A stretch of 64,000 nucleotides of DNA from assembly GCA_001543015.1 (NCBI GenBank), contig LFLC01000025.1:62001-126000 (forward strand), read 5' to 3'. The translations under genes and the position numbers were made by a program. The DNA is from Nitrosopumilus sp. LS_AOA. GTDB lineage: Archaea > Thermoproteota > Nitrososphaeria > Nitrososphaerales > Nitrosopumilaceae. Of this stretch, positions 25,984 through 33,835 are shown piece by piece. Each line of letters starts with the position of its first letter. Position 1 is the stretch's first letter. Under the pieces are notes generated by a model. That model ran no database searches and was not told the DNA's origin. It was given only the letters and a program-made list of their open reading frames with translations.

Positions 25984-27021
25984 ATGGTATTTTACAACTT
26001 GGAAAAAGGATTCATTGCCAAAAGATTGCGTTCTAGTAGAAAAACCATAGAGAATACTATAGAAAGTAAAACCGAAATCATTCAAGCCAAAAAATTTGAA
26101 TGGATTGATTTACAAAATCCAGATAGAAAAGATGTTGAAAAATTGTCTGAACAGTACCATTTCAATGCATTAAACATAGAAGACTGTATGACCAAATTTG
26201 AACTTCCAAAATTTGATAGTTATGATGAACATTTTTTCGTTATTCTACATTTTCCACCACTTGCTCAGAAAATAGGAATATCAAAAAATAGTCAATTATC
26301 CATATTTTTTGGAAAAAATTTTCTTGTAACAATACATCAAGGAGATCTTAAACCACTAGTTGATTTAGTAGATATTTGTAGAACAGGTTCTGATCAACAA
26401 AGAAAAGATAAACTATTAGAAAAATCATCAGGGGTTTTACTTCATGAAATTATAGATGCACTTGTAGATGATCTTTTACACACATCTAGAAAAATTATTG
26501 CAAATCTAGATGAAATTGAAGATAGAGTGTTTGATGAAACAAAACCAGTAGCAAGAAGTATAGCATTACTTAGAAGAGAGATTAACCGACTAAGAAGAAT
26601 AGTAAATCCATTAAAGAAATTTGTTCTAGAAATTGCAAAAAATATTAATAGATTTTCAGATGGAGGAGAGGAAGGACTTTCATTGTATTTTGATGATGTT
26701 ATTGATCACATTGACAAAGTAATTGAGACTTTGGAAGAATCAAGGGAGACAATGGAAATTTACAAAGATACAGATTTTGTTTTAAGTACTGAAAAAACAA
26801 ACAAAGTCTTAGGATTACTAACTATCATTTTTACATTAGCAATTCCCTCAACTGTAGTTGGAACATTTTATGGAATGAATGTTAATTTACCAGGTGGGAT
26901 TGAAAATAATTTAGATTTTTTAGGTCCATACACAATGTTCATCATTGTAATTCTAGCATCAGCAATACCAGCAATTATGATGTTTGCGTATTTCAATAAA
27001 TTAGGCTGGATTAGCAAATAG
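25984..27021 (+). CDS. corA: CorA family magnesium/cobalt transporter
   Basis: CorA forms pentameric Mg2+ channels. The cytosolic part (about residues 1-275) has FEWIDLQNPDRKDVEKLSEQ, FDSYDEHFFVILHFPP and the long stalk helices LLHTSRKIIANLDEIEDRVF. Two C-terminal helices flank the signature YGMNVNLPGG (GMN filter). The protein ends with a short basic-aromatic tail (YFNKLGWISK). The length of 345 is typical. Confidence 0.94.
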   Translation: MVFYNLEKGFIAKRLRSSRKTIENTIESKTEIIQAKKFEWIDLQNPDRKDVEKLSEQYHFNALNIEDCMTKFELPKFDSYDEHFFVILHFPPLAQKIGISKNSQLSIFFGKNFLVTIHQGDLKPLVDLVDICRTGSDQQRKDKLLEKSSGVLLHEIIDALVDDLLHTSRKIIANLDEIEDRVFDETKPVARSIALLRREINRLRRIVNPLKKFVLEIAKNINRFSDGGEEGLSLYFDDVIDHIDKVIETLEESRETMEIYKDTDFVLSTEKTNKVLGLLTIIFTLAIPSTVVGTFYGMNVNLPGGIENNLDFLGPYTMFIIVILASAIPAIMMFAYFNKLGWISK

Positions 27022-27084
27022 AGATCAAACTAAAAAGAATGGATTTATCAGCTTAGATAAATACCAGATATTTCAACTATTATT

Positions 27085-27312
27085 ATGGTCAAAGTAAAAA
27101 TCAGAACAGGTAGAGGTACAAGCACAATAGATGTGGATGTAAAAGACCTTAATTTTTCTGGAGCAGAATATAAAAAAGTTCAAGCAGATAAAAAAAAGGC
27201 AGCCGGAAATGTAATGGTTTCATCAGGAAGAGGAACAGGTAGAAGAAAACTATCAGATATACCAGAACCAAAAGATAGACCTGCTGCAAAAAGAACAAAA
27301 CACATCAGGTAG
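27085..27312 (+). CDS. small basic protein with GRGT repeats, reading frame probably broken at the 3' end
   Basis: The 75-residue ORF MVKVKIRTGRGTSTIDVDVK contains TGRGTST near the start and SSGRGTGRRK in the middle and is strongly basic, so nucleic-acid binding is plausible. It stops at TAG 27310-27312, but the next frame continues directly with TSGRGTGSRKATT and a TAA at 27341-27343, a third copy of the repeat. The switch lies within A-runs at 27288-27300, and removing one A restores a protein of about 85 residues. The function is unknown. Confidence 0.6.
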   Translation: MVKVKIRTGRGTSTIDVDVKDLNFSGAEYKKVQADKKKAAGNVMVSSGRGTGRRKLSDIPEPKDRPAAKRTKHIR

Positions 27313-27376
27313 AGGTACTGGTTCAAGAAAAGCTACAACATAAACTCCTTTTTGGATTTTATTTTTCTAAAATTTG

Positions 27377-28042
27377 CTATATGGTAGCATCAGGGTTTTT
27401 TTGTTTTAGCTTTTCCCAGTCAGCAAGGAAATTTTCTAATCCAATTGTGGTAAGAGGGTGTTTTAGCATCTTTTCTAAAACCACAGGAGGTAAAGTTACT
27501 ACATCTGCACCAATTTTTGCTGCATCAATTACATGTATTGGGTGACGAATACTTGCAACAAGAATTTGGGTTCCAAAATCATAATTAGAAAATATTTCTT
27601 TGATTTCTTTGATAAGATACATTCCATTTTGACCTATATCATCCAATCTTCCAATAAATGGGCTGACATATTTTGCACCAGATTTTGCAGCAAGTAAAGC
27701 TTGATTTGCAGAAAAGATTAGCGTAACATTTACAGGAATTCCTTCAGATGAAAGGGATTTGCATGCTTTCAAACCATCAGGAGTCATTGGAACTTTAACA
27801 ACAACATTATCTCCATATTCACGAAGACGTTTACCTTCTTCCATCATTCCAGAATATTCGGTACTAACAACTTCTAAACTAACATCACCTTTGATAATTT
27901 TTGTAATTTCCTCCATTGCGTCTTTTGGATTACCTCCTTCTTTTGACATCAATGATGGGTTAGTTGTAATGCCATCAAGTAATCCCATGTCATTATATTT
28001 TTTAATAGATTCAAGATTAGCAGTGTCAAGGAAAATTTTCAT
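27377..28042 (-). CDS. tal: transaldolase (TalC/fructose-6-phosphate aldolase-like)
   Basis: The short 221-residue form begins MKIFLDTANLESIKKYNDMG, then GITTNPSLMSKEGG, with the Schiff-base Lys in VVKVPMTPDGLKACKSL, NVTLIFSANQALLAAKSGA and VSPFIGRLDDIGQNG. These are family hallmarks. It is the last gene of the operon tktN-rpe, tktC, tal (4 bp overlap with tktC), so it acts in non-oxidative pentose phosphate interconversion, which provides ribose and erythrose phosphates. Confidence 0.94.
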   Translation of the reverse strand: MKIFLDTANLESIKKYNDMGLLDGITTNPSLMSKEGGNPKDAMEEITKIIKGDVSLEVVSTEYSGMMEEGKRLREYGDNVVVKVPMTPDGLKACKSLSSEGIPVNVTLIFSANQALLAAKSGAKYVSPFIGRLDDIGQNGMYLIKEIKEIFSNYDFGTQILVASIRHPIHVIDAAKIGADVVTLPPVVLEKMLKHPLTTIGLENFLADWEKLKQKNPDATI

Positions 28043-29013
28043 AGTTTTTTACTTCTAATTTCCTTAACTTGTTTTACCATATTAAAAGATGTTATTCCAT
28101 GTTTTGCCAAGAGTAAGGGAACTTCATTATCTCTTGCAGATTCACCAAACATATCTTGAGCACCAATTCTTTTAATTGGTACAGGGTATGATTCAGAAAC
28201 AGATTCTGCAATAGCTGAGCCCATTCCACCAAAAATATTATGTTCCTCAGTAGTTACAATACAACCAGTCTCGCGTGCAGCTTTTTCTAAGAGTTCATTG
28301 TCTATTGGTTTTATTGAAAAAATATCCAAAACTCTACAAGAAATTCCCTCTTGCTGTAATAATTCGGCTGCCTCTAAAGCCATCCTAACTGTAATTCCAC
28401 ATGCAGCAATTGTGCAATCAGTTCCATCCCTTAATGTAATTCCTTTTCCAATTTGAAATTCCTGAGATTCTGAATGAATTAAAGGTGTTTTTGATCTTGC
28501 CATTCTCATGTAAAATGGACCATATTCATTTGCCATCAAGTGAGTTAATTTAGAAACAGAAATTGTGTCAGCAGGAATAAAAACTCGAAAATTAGGAATT
28601 ACTCGCATTATTGCAATATCTTCAAGTTGTTGATGAGAACCACCATCAGGTCCAACAGACAATCCACCATGAGAGACTACTAATTTTACATTAAGACCTT
28701 TTTTTCCCAAAGGTGATGGATAAGCTATATTATTTCGAATTTGATCAACTGCTCTTCCTGGTAAAAATATGGCATAAGTACTTGCAAAAGAAATTTTTCC
28801 AGATGCTGCTAATCCGGCTGAAACTGTAACAAGGTTTGCTTCAGCAATACCAACATTGAAAAATCTATTTGGAAATTCTTTTCCAAAACTTGAGGTTTTT
28901 AATGAATCAGTAGTATCTGCACCCAATACTACAACATTTGGGTTATCATGTCCCACTTTAATCAAAGTTTTAGTATATTCTGAACGCATGTCAGTCATTA
29001 TTGGTTCATTCAA
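28039..29013 (-). CDS. tktC: transketolase C-terminal subunit (Pyr and C domains)
   Basis: Split transketolases have separate N and C chains. This 324-residue chain has TKTLIKVGHDNPNVVVLGAD, NRFFNVGIAEANLVTVSAGL (Glu that activates thiamine diphosphate), KLVVSHGGLSVGPDGGSHQQ (substrate His), and the C domain RVLDIFSIKPIDNELLEKAA with TTEEHNIFGGMGSAI. It overlaps the N-subunit fusion gene by 4 bp (ATGA), which favours balanced synthesis of both halves. Confidence 0.95.
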   Translation of the reverse strand: MNEPIMTDMRSEYTKTLIKVGHDNPNVVVLGADTTDSLKTSSFGKEFPNRFFNVGIAEANLVTVSAGLAASGKISFASTYAIFLPGRAVDQIRNNIAYPSPLGKKGLNVKLVVSHGGLSVGPDGGSHQQLEDIAIMRVIPNFRVFIPADTISVSKLTHLMANEYGPFYMRMARSKTPLIHSESQEFQIGKGITLRDGTDCTIAACGITVRMALEAAELLQQEGISCRVLDIFSIKPIDNELLEKAARETGCIVTTEEHNIFGGMGSAIAESVSESYPVPIKRIGAQDMFGESARDNEVPLLLAKHGITSFNMVKQVKEIRSKKL

Positions 29014-30677
29014 ATGTAACCAGCCTCTTTTGCAATTTTTTTAATTTGTTCTTGTTTTTCACCAATAACATGCAATCCAATCCACTTGTTTACCAAATCA
29101 ATTCCACCCAACTCATTTGCTTTATCAAGTAATGTACCTCTACGAGATTTTAAAACCTCATCTCTAAATTCTCTAATTGCAATTCGAACATCTTGTTGAC
29201 CAATAATTGCACCGCCACCAACAAATGCCCTTGCACCATCTGCAAATATTGAACCAATATTTTCAAGATTAACTCCTCCATCAGCCTCAATATATCCTGA
29301 AAAATTATACTGTTTTAAAATAGAATTTAGTCTATTCATTTTTGTATGTGTTTCTTCAATGTATTTTTGACCAGATTTTCCAGGCACCACAGACATTACA
29401 ATTAGTTGATCAAGTGAAGATATGAATTTGTAAGACCATTCAGGTAATTCAGTATCAGGATTTATTGCAAAACCTATGCCAATTTGATTTTGTTTTAGCA
29501 GATCATGTATTTCCCCAAAACTAGATTCATCAGTTACTTCAGCATGAACTGTAATTATGTCACTACCTGCATCAATGTAATCTTGAATATGTTTTACAGG
29601 TTCATTTATCATTAGATGTGAATCAAAAGGAATTACAGTCAAAGGTCTTAGTTCTTTAATTTTTGAATGATCAAAAGTTTTGTTTGGAACAAATTGGCCA
29701 TCCATTACATCAAGATGGATGTAATCAGATCGTCCAGAAACACATTTTTTAATTTCATTTTCTAGATTTGTCATATCACCTGCAATTATAGAAGGTGCAA
29801 TCATGAATTGTGAATCAAGTTCAAGATTAATTATCGGAACTATATCAGTATCAGGAGCTTTACCATGCCATAGGGGATTATCTTCCATGTGTTCTAAGGA
29901 TTTTCCCTTTACGGTTCTTGAAATTATCATTGTAGGTACTCCTTTTGTGGCATTAGCTTTAGTTATTGCCGCATCAATTTGTTCAACTCGATGTCCATCA
30001 ATTTCAATAACATTCCATCCAAAGGATCTCCATTTATCACCAGTCTTCCAACGTGATGCATCTTTCCACATTTCAGAAAGATCATCACCTTCTAATTTTT
30101 CATCAAGTGGCATGATTCGTTCAGTGTAAGAGTCTTGTTGTAGGAAGTTTCTGTCAAGAAAAACAGTAAGATTATCAACTTTGTATTTTGATGCAGTCAT
30201 TGCAGCCTCCCAAATTTGACCCTCATCAGATTCTCCATCTCCAATAATGGTGTAAACATGATAATCTTTAGAATCAATTTTTCCAGCTAGTGCTACTCCA
30301 ATAGAATAAGATAATCCAGTTCCCAATGAACCTCCACAAAATTCAACTCCAGGACATTTTAGATCAGGATGACCTTGTAATTTACTACCAAATTTTCTTA
30401 GAGTTTCAAGTTCAGAATCTGGAAAATATCCTGCAACTGCCATATTTGAAAACAAACCAGGTGCAGCATGACCTTTAGATAATACTAATCTATCACGATT
30501 TGCCCATTGTGGATTTTTAGGATCAAATTTCAAATGTTTGTAAAATAAACAGCCTAAAATTTCTGCCATTGAAAAAGAACCACCTGGATGACCAGAACCA
30601 GCAGCATTTGTTCCCTTAATTACCAATTTTCTGGCCCTGAGAATATTTTTCTTTATTTGATAATAATTAAGTCCCAT
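29010..30677 (-). CDS. fusion of transketolase N-terminal subunit and ribulose-phosphate 3-epimerase
   Basis: Residues 1 to about 285 are the thiamine-diphosphate domain of transketolase: GTNAAGSGHPGGSFSMAEIL, RLVLSKGHAAPGLFSN, GSLGTGLSYSIGVAL, the TPP motif IIGDGESDEGQIWEAAMTAS, and HMEDNPLWHGKAPD. Residues about 291-505 are a full epimerase barrel: MIAPSIIAGDMTNLENEI, IHLDVMDGQFVPN, FDSHLMI, VMSVVPGKSGQKYI, IEADGGVNLENI, FVGGGAI. About 50 further residues (LLDKANELGGIDLVNKWIGL) end the chain. Epimerase makes xylulose-5-phosphate, the donor of transketolase, so the fusion joins consecutive steps. It heads the operon with tktC and tal. Confidence 0.93.
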   Translation of the reverse strand: MGLNYYQIKKNILRARKLVIKGTNAAGSGHPGGSFSMAEILGCLFYKHLKFDPKNPQWANRDRLVLSKGHAAPGLFSNMAVAGYFPDSELETLRKFGSKLQGHPDLKCPGVEFCGGSLGTGLSYSIGVALAGKIDSKDYHVYTIIGDGESDEGQIWEAAMTASKYKVDNLTVFLDRNFLQQDSYTERIMPLDEKLEGDDLSEMWKDASRWKTGDKWRSFGWNVIEIDGHRVEQIDAAITKANATKGVPTMIISRTVKGKSLEHMEDNPLWHGKAPDTDIVPIINLELDSQFMIAPSIIAGDMTNLENEIKKCVSGRSDYIHLDVMDGQFVPNKTFDHSKIKELRPLTVIPFDSHLMINEPVKHIQDYIDAGSDIITVHAEVTDESSFGEIHDLLKQNQIGIGFAINPDTELPEWSYKFISSLDQLIVMSVVPGKSGQKYIEETHTKMNRLNSILKQYNFSGYIEADGGVNLENIGSIFADGARAFVGGGAIIGQQDVRIAIREFRDEVLKSRRGTLLDKANELGGIDLVNKWIGLHVIGEKQEQIKKIAKEAGYI

Positions 30678-30849
30678 CCGTTCGTTAGCCTAGTAAATTT
30701 AATAAAAATCTATTTCTGTGAAATAAAAATGATTTAAAATCAAGGTGTTCAATACGATAATAGAATCATTATTCTCATAATTTTAAGAATAAATAAAATA
30801 ATTTTACAATAGTTTAATTACAGTAGATTTAATCATTTTACAGAAAGAT

Positions 30850-31182
30850 ATGTCATACGATAGAGAAAGAGAAATGTTTGACGCAAAATGCGGAGATTGT
30901 GGAAATGATTGTAAAGTTCCATTTCAACCAAAAGAAGACAGACCTGTTTATTGCAGAGAATGCTTCCAAAATCACAAACCAGAACCAAGACAAGGTGGCG
31001 GTAGATTTGGTGGAAACCGAGGTGGCGGAGGTAGATTTGGTGGAGATAGAAGAAGAGATGATAGACCACGAGAAATGTTTGACGCAAAATGCGGAGATTG
31101 TGGAAATGATTGTCAAATACCATTTCAACCAAAAGAAGACAGACCTGTTTATTGCAGAGAATGCTTCCAAAATCATAGATAA
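30850..31182 (+). CDS. duplicated CxxC zinc-ribbon protein with Gly/Arg linker
   Basis: The 110-residue protein has two almost identical units, REMFDAKCGDCGNDCKVPFQ then PKEDRPVYCRECFQNH, at about residues 7-42 and 75-109. Each has C-x2-C, an extra Cys and C-x2-C, a zinc-ribbon arrangement. They are joined by a GGGRFGGNRGGGGRFGG linker, like RGG-type RNA-binding tails. A single-stranded nucleic acid role is plausible but unproven. TTTAATC about 25 bp before the ATG could be box A. At the DNA level the units are 101/104 identical. Confidence 0.8.
   Translation: MSYDREREMFDAKCGDCGNDCKVPFQPKEDRPVYCRECFQNHKPEPRQGGGRFGGNRGGGGRFGGDRRRDDRPREMFDAKCGDCGNDCQIPFQPKEDRPVYCRECFQNHR
30871..30974 (+). repeat. 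104-bp direct repeat, copy 1, inside the zinc-ribbon gene
   Basis: It starts gaaatgtttgacgcaaaatg and ends with ccaaaatca. It differs from copy 2 at three neighbouring positions only (aaagtt against caaata). It encodes the first zinc ribbon. Confidence 0.95.
31072..31175 (+). repeat. 104-bp direct repeat, copy 2, inside the zinc-ribbon gene
   Basis: This is the second copy, offset 201 bp from the first. Synonymous positions are also identical, which implies a recent duplication or gene conversion between the two domains. Confidence 0.95.
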
Positions 31183-31211
31183 TACTAGTGAGTATTTTTA
31201 TAAATCTCAAA

Positions 31212-31289
31212 CTAGAATTTTATTAAATTTTTAAAATAGTAAACAACAAAGAACCTGGCACATACACCCAACAAAGCAATTATTGCCAT
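31212..31289 (-). CDS. 25-residue hydrophobic peptide (candidate small membrane protein)
   Basis: The minus strand from ATG 31289 to TAG 31212 encodes MAIIALLGVCARFFVVYYFK then NLIKF. It is hydrophobic with a basic end, like a single-span peptide. It overlaps the inverted repeat at 31239-31318, so either the peptide or an RNA structure (or both) may be the real feature. No convincing TATA box is visible at the expected distance on the minus strand. Confidence 0.25.
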   Translation of the reverse strand: MAIIALLGVCARFFVVYYFKNLIKF

Positions 31290-31318
31290 TGCTGTTTTCT
31301 AAGTTCTTTGTTAGTTAC
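31239..31318. ncRNA. candidate structured RNA element
   Basis: AACAAAGAAC (31245-31254) pairs perfectly with GTTCTTTGTT (31303-31312). Beyond a 2x2 internal loop, GTAA (31239-31242) pairs with TTAC (31315-31318). Inside the loop AGCAAT and ATTGCT form a 6-bp hairpin with a 7-nt loop. A nested design of this length is unusual in such AT-rich intergenic sequence. Strand and function are unknown. Confidence 0.3.
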
Positions 31319-31429
31319 CATCCAATTTGGATACTATGTATTATTACATACAACATTCAAGGTTAAAGTTCAGCATGTGATCATTGTGAGCTAACAATTT
31401 GATAAATAATTTTTCCATTTATTCATTTT

Positions 31430-31510
31430 ATGAGTCATAATCATTTATGGAAGTCTGTAACTGAATACAAAACATGTCAAATTTGTGATGAAATTCGTTT
31501 TGAAAAATAA
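31430..31510 (+). CDS. 26-residue CxxC peptide (candidate small protein)
   Basis: The ORF ATG 31430 to TAA 31510 encodes MSHNHLWKSVTEYKTCQICD then EIRFEK. CQIC plus His residues near the start could bind one metal ion. It lies about 45 bp before the DCC-family gene. With only 26 codons it could be chance, though the composition is protein-like. Confidence 0.3.
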   Translation: MSHNHLWKSVTEYKTCQICDEIRFEK

Positions 31511-31554
31511 CCAAATTTTTTAAAATTTTAATGTGATGTTTGTTAAAATAATTT

Positions 31555-31932
31555 ATGATATTTGATGAATATTTACCATTGATATTGTTTGATGATCAAT
31601 GCTATTTGTGTGGACAATTTATTAAAATTGTTAATTTTTTTGCAAGAGATAAAATTACAATAATTGGCCACTATTCAGATTTTGGAATAAAAATAAGAAA
31701 TGAAATTCTAGATGAATCTGCATTAGACATGTTTTGGTTTATTGAAAAAAAAGTTGCATATGGAGGAAGAGAAGCCTTACTTCCCTTGATTAAAGCAATT
31801 ATATCAAATAAATCAAAAAAATTACCCATTACAAAAATCAATAATGATTGTAAGCAAGAATGTAAAACTATCAAAGCAGTTTTTCTAAGATCATTTAGTC
31901 TTTTTTCAAATAGTAAAAAAATAAATTTATAG
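31555..31932 (+). CDS. DCC (DUF393) family thiol-disulfide oxidoreductase-like protein
   Basis: DCC proteins have a thioredoxin-like fold and a conserved D-x-C-x2-C near the N-terminus. Here it is LILFDDQCYLCGQFIKIVNF, followed by a strand-helix pattern and YGGREALLPLIKAI, which corresponds to the family's G-x-A segment. The 125 residues match the family. Further Cys (DCKQECKT) near the C-terminus are unusual. Its redox partner is unknown. Confidence 0.78.
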   Translation: MIFDEYLPLILFDDQCYLCGQFIKIVNFFARDKITIIGHYSDFGIKIRNEILDESALDMFWFIEKKVAYGGREALLPLIKAIISNKSKKLPITKINNDCKQECKTIKAVFLRSFSLFSNSKKINL

Positions 31933-31969
31933 TAAATCTAAATATTACTTCAAAAATCAGGTATTCATT

Positions 31970-33445
31970 ATGAAGATAAAATCTGAAAATTCAGTAAAAA
32001 ATACACAACTACTTTGTGGATTTGTTTTAGAAAATTCAAACAAGGTTTTAGGGTTAAAGAAATTTGATTCCAAAACTACCTCAGCAATTAATCAATCACT
32101 AAAAGATATGGAAGGAAAATTAGGAAGATTTAGCATAATTCCAATACCAGGGAAAAAACCGGCTCATAGAATATTACTTGCAGGAATAGGGAAAAAAGAA
32201 AATTTGACAAAAGATACTATTAGAAATATTTCAGGTAAAATTGCACAAAAAGCAAGAGAGTTAAAACTAAAAGAATTTTCAATTATTGCACCACCAAATT
32301 TTGTGATTGATCAGATATCATCGGTTTCTCAAATAATAGAAGGCTCCAAGATGGCACTTTACAAATTTGATAAATTTAAATCTGAAAAAGTAGAAAAATC
32401 TCCAGATTTAACAATAGTTGTTTCTAAATCAAAGAAAATATCACAGACGATTAAAACTTCTGAAATTATTGCAGATGGTGCAATATTTACAAAAAGTATT
32501 GCAAATCTACCACCTAACGAATGTACACCAACTACATTAGCAGATTTTGCAAAAGTAATTTCTAAAAAGAATAATATGAAATGTAATATCATTTCCAAAC
32601 TTGAATTAAAAAAGAAAGGTTTTGGAGGAATTACAGCAGTAGGTAAAGGTAGTAAAAATGAGCCAAAACTGATTGTGTTAGAACATAATCGTGGTAAAAG
32701 CAATGAAAAACCGATTGTTCTTGTGGGTAAAGCAGTCACATTTGACACCGGTGGAATTTCATTAAAACCAGGTGCAGCAATGGATGAAATGAAATTTGAC
32801 AAATGTGGTGGATGTACAGTTCTTGGAATTATGAAAGCAGTTTCAGAGTTAAAACTTCCAATCAACGTAGTAGGAATTATTCCATCAGTCGAAAATATGC
32901 CAGGAGGGGAAGCATATAGACCAGGTGACATTGTAAAATTATTTAGTGGAAAAACTGCAGAAATTTTAAACACTGATGCAGAAGGTAGATTGATTTTAGC
33001 TGATGCATTATCATATGGAGAAAAACATTATTCTCCAAAAGCAATTATTGATTTTGCAACTCTAACTGGAGCATGTATTGTTGCATTAGGTAATAATGTA
33101 GCAGCAATTGTATCAAATGATGAAAAATTAGCAACAAAAATCAAAGATGCATCTAAAAAAACAACAGAATCAATTTGGGAACTTCCTTTAACTCAAGACT
33201 TTATGGATATGATAAAATCTGAAGTTGCAGATATGAAAAATGTTGGAATAGGAAGAGCTGCAGGAACAATTACAGCAGCAGCATTTTTGAAAAATGCAAT
33301 TGAAAAGACACCTTGGGTACATGTGGATATTGCAGGTGTTGCATGGACACAAACAGCTACCAAAGAAAAATCATACAATCCTAAAGGTGCAACGGGTTTT
33401 GGGGTAAGATTAATTTTAGATTATCTGCAAAATCTAAAAAACTAA
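31970..33445 (+). CDS. pepA: leucyl aminopeptidase (M17 family)
   Basis: M17 enzymes remove N-terminal residues from peptides using two metals. The N-terminal macro-like domain (residues 1-170) is followed by the catalytic domain: VGKAVTFDTGGISLKPGAAM with metal Asp and catalytic Lys, MKFDKCGGCTVLGIMKAV, and NTDAEGRLILADALSYGE. VADMKNVGIGRAAGTITAAA and WVHVDIAGVAW complete the signature. The length of 491 is normal. A zinc-finger gene overlaps its 3' end on the other strand. Confidence 0.96.
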   Translation: MKIKSENSVKNTQLLCGFVLENSNKVLGLKKFDSKTTSAINQSLKDMEGKLGRFSIIPIPGKKPAHRILLAGIGKKENLTKDTIRNISGKIAQKARELKLKEFSIIAPPNFVIDQISSVSQIIEGSKMALYKFDKFKSEKVEKSPDLTIVVSKSKKISQTIKTSEIIADGAIFTKSIANLPPNECTPTTLADFAKVISKKNNMKCNIISKLELKKKGFGGITAVGKGSKNEPKLIVLEHNRGKSNEKPIVLVGKAVTFDTGGISLKPGAAMDEMKFDKCGGCTVLGIMKAVSELKLPINVVGIIPSVENMPGGEAYRPGDIVKLFSGKTAEILNTDAEGRLILADALSYGEKHYSPKAIIDFATLTGACIVALGNNVAAIVSNDEKLATKIKDASKKTTESIWELPLTQDFMDMIKSEVADMKNVGIGRAAGTITAAAFLKNAIEKTPWVHVDIAGVAWTQTATKEKSYNPKGATGFGVRLILDYLQNLKN

Positions 33446-33570
33446 TAACCACGACTATTTCTATCAGGTTTACCAACATTTGGATTTCTAAAACCATGTT
33501 TTTCCATCATGTGATTTAAAAATCGAATATCATCTGAAAAGGATTCATTACATACAGTACAATTTACCAT
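33442..33570 (-). CDS. 42-residue C2H2 zinc-finger protein
   Basis: This gene is too short for the track. From ATG 33570 to TAG 33442 it reads MVNCTVCNESFSDDIRFLNH, MMEKHGFRNPNVGKPDRNSR, GY. C4-x2-C7-x12-H20-x4-H25 with Phe11 and Leu18 between is a textbook single C2H2 finger. TCTTTTAATATTG at about 33598-33610 on the minus strand is a TATA-like box about 30 bp upstream. Single-finger proteins are common in archaea; DNA, RNA or protein binding cannot be told apart. It overlaps the aminopeptidase stop by 4 bp. Confidence 0.75.
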   Translation of the reverse strand: MVNCTVCNESFSDDIRFLNHMMEKHGFRNPNVGKPDRNSRGY

Positions 33571-33626
33571 TTAATTCACATCAATCCAATTAATTCAATA
33601 TTAAAAGATTGATTGAAAATAGAAAT

Positions 33627-33739
33627 GCCAGCACTGTTGCTTCCCAAGAGCTCTCGCATCTTAGTAGCACAACAGCGACATCAGGTTTGACTTCCAAGTT
33701 CGGAATGGGATTGGGTCGCACCCTAACGCTATGGCCGGC
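33627..33739 (-). rRNA. rrf: 5S ribosomal RNA
   Basis: The minus strand contains CCCATTCCGAACTTGGAAGT followed by CAAACCTGATGTCGC, the conserved loop B/C segment of 5S rRNA. The ends GCCGGC and GCTGGC form helix I (one G-U). It stands alone, unlinked to 16S or 23S in this window, as expected where 5S is separate. The track ORF 33731-35623 overlaps it only because of a false upstream start. The ends are approximate to a few bases. Confidence 0.9.
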
Positions 33740-33805
33740 TTGTATATTGAAGTGAAATTCTCATCTATTAACGTAACGAAGTATTGGAAATGGGTTCAAA
33801 ATAGG

Positions 33806-33811
33806 TATAAA
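33806..33811 (+). promoter_or_regulatory. TATA box of the ABCE1 gene
   Basis: GGTATAAAGC is centred about 28 bp before the ATG at 33836. The position fits a leaderless start and supports choosing 33836 over the track start at 33731, which falls inside 5S rRNA. Confidence 0.6.
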
Positions 33812-33835
33812 GCAAAGAAAATACCGAATTACCAC

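Larger units (their letters stand above)
31183..31554. other. 372-bp gap between zinc-ribbon and DCC genes, with a structured element and short ORFs
   Basis: No long ORF lies here. It contains a nested inverted repeat at 31239-31318, a 25-codon minus-strand ORF overlapping it (31212-31289), an ATCCAA-T-TTGGAT palindrome at 31320-31332 and a 26-codon ORF with a CxxC at 31430-31510. A TTTTTATAAATC element at about 31194-31205 could be a box A. The rest is AT-rich and I see nothing else in it. Confidence 0.5.

Noticed and set aside
30678-30849. Gap before the zinc-ribbon gene as an RNA gene or small ORF
   Set aside because: It is AT-rich with no convincing frame, tRNA fold or stable stem; only a possible TTTAATC box near the gene start is seen.
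30833-31234. Several long overlapping ORFs on both strands across the zinc-ribbon repeats (30833-31210, 30853-31176, 30878-31234)
   Set aside because: They are open only because the 104-bp repeat lacks stops in several frames. The plus-strand 30850 frame alone gives ordered CxxC domains and an RGG-like linker.
33731-33835. N-terminal extension of ABCE1 in the ORF track (MAGLYIEVKFSS...)
   Set aside because: It starts inside 5S rRNA, and a TATAAAG box sits 28 bp before the ATG at 33836, which gives the standard RLI N-terminus.
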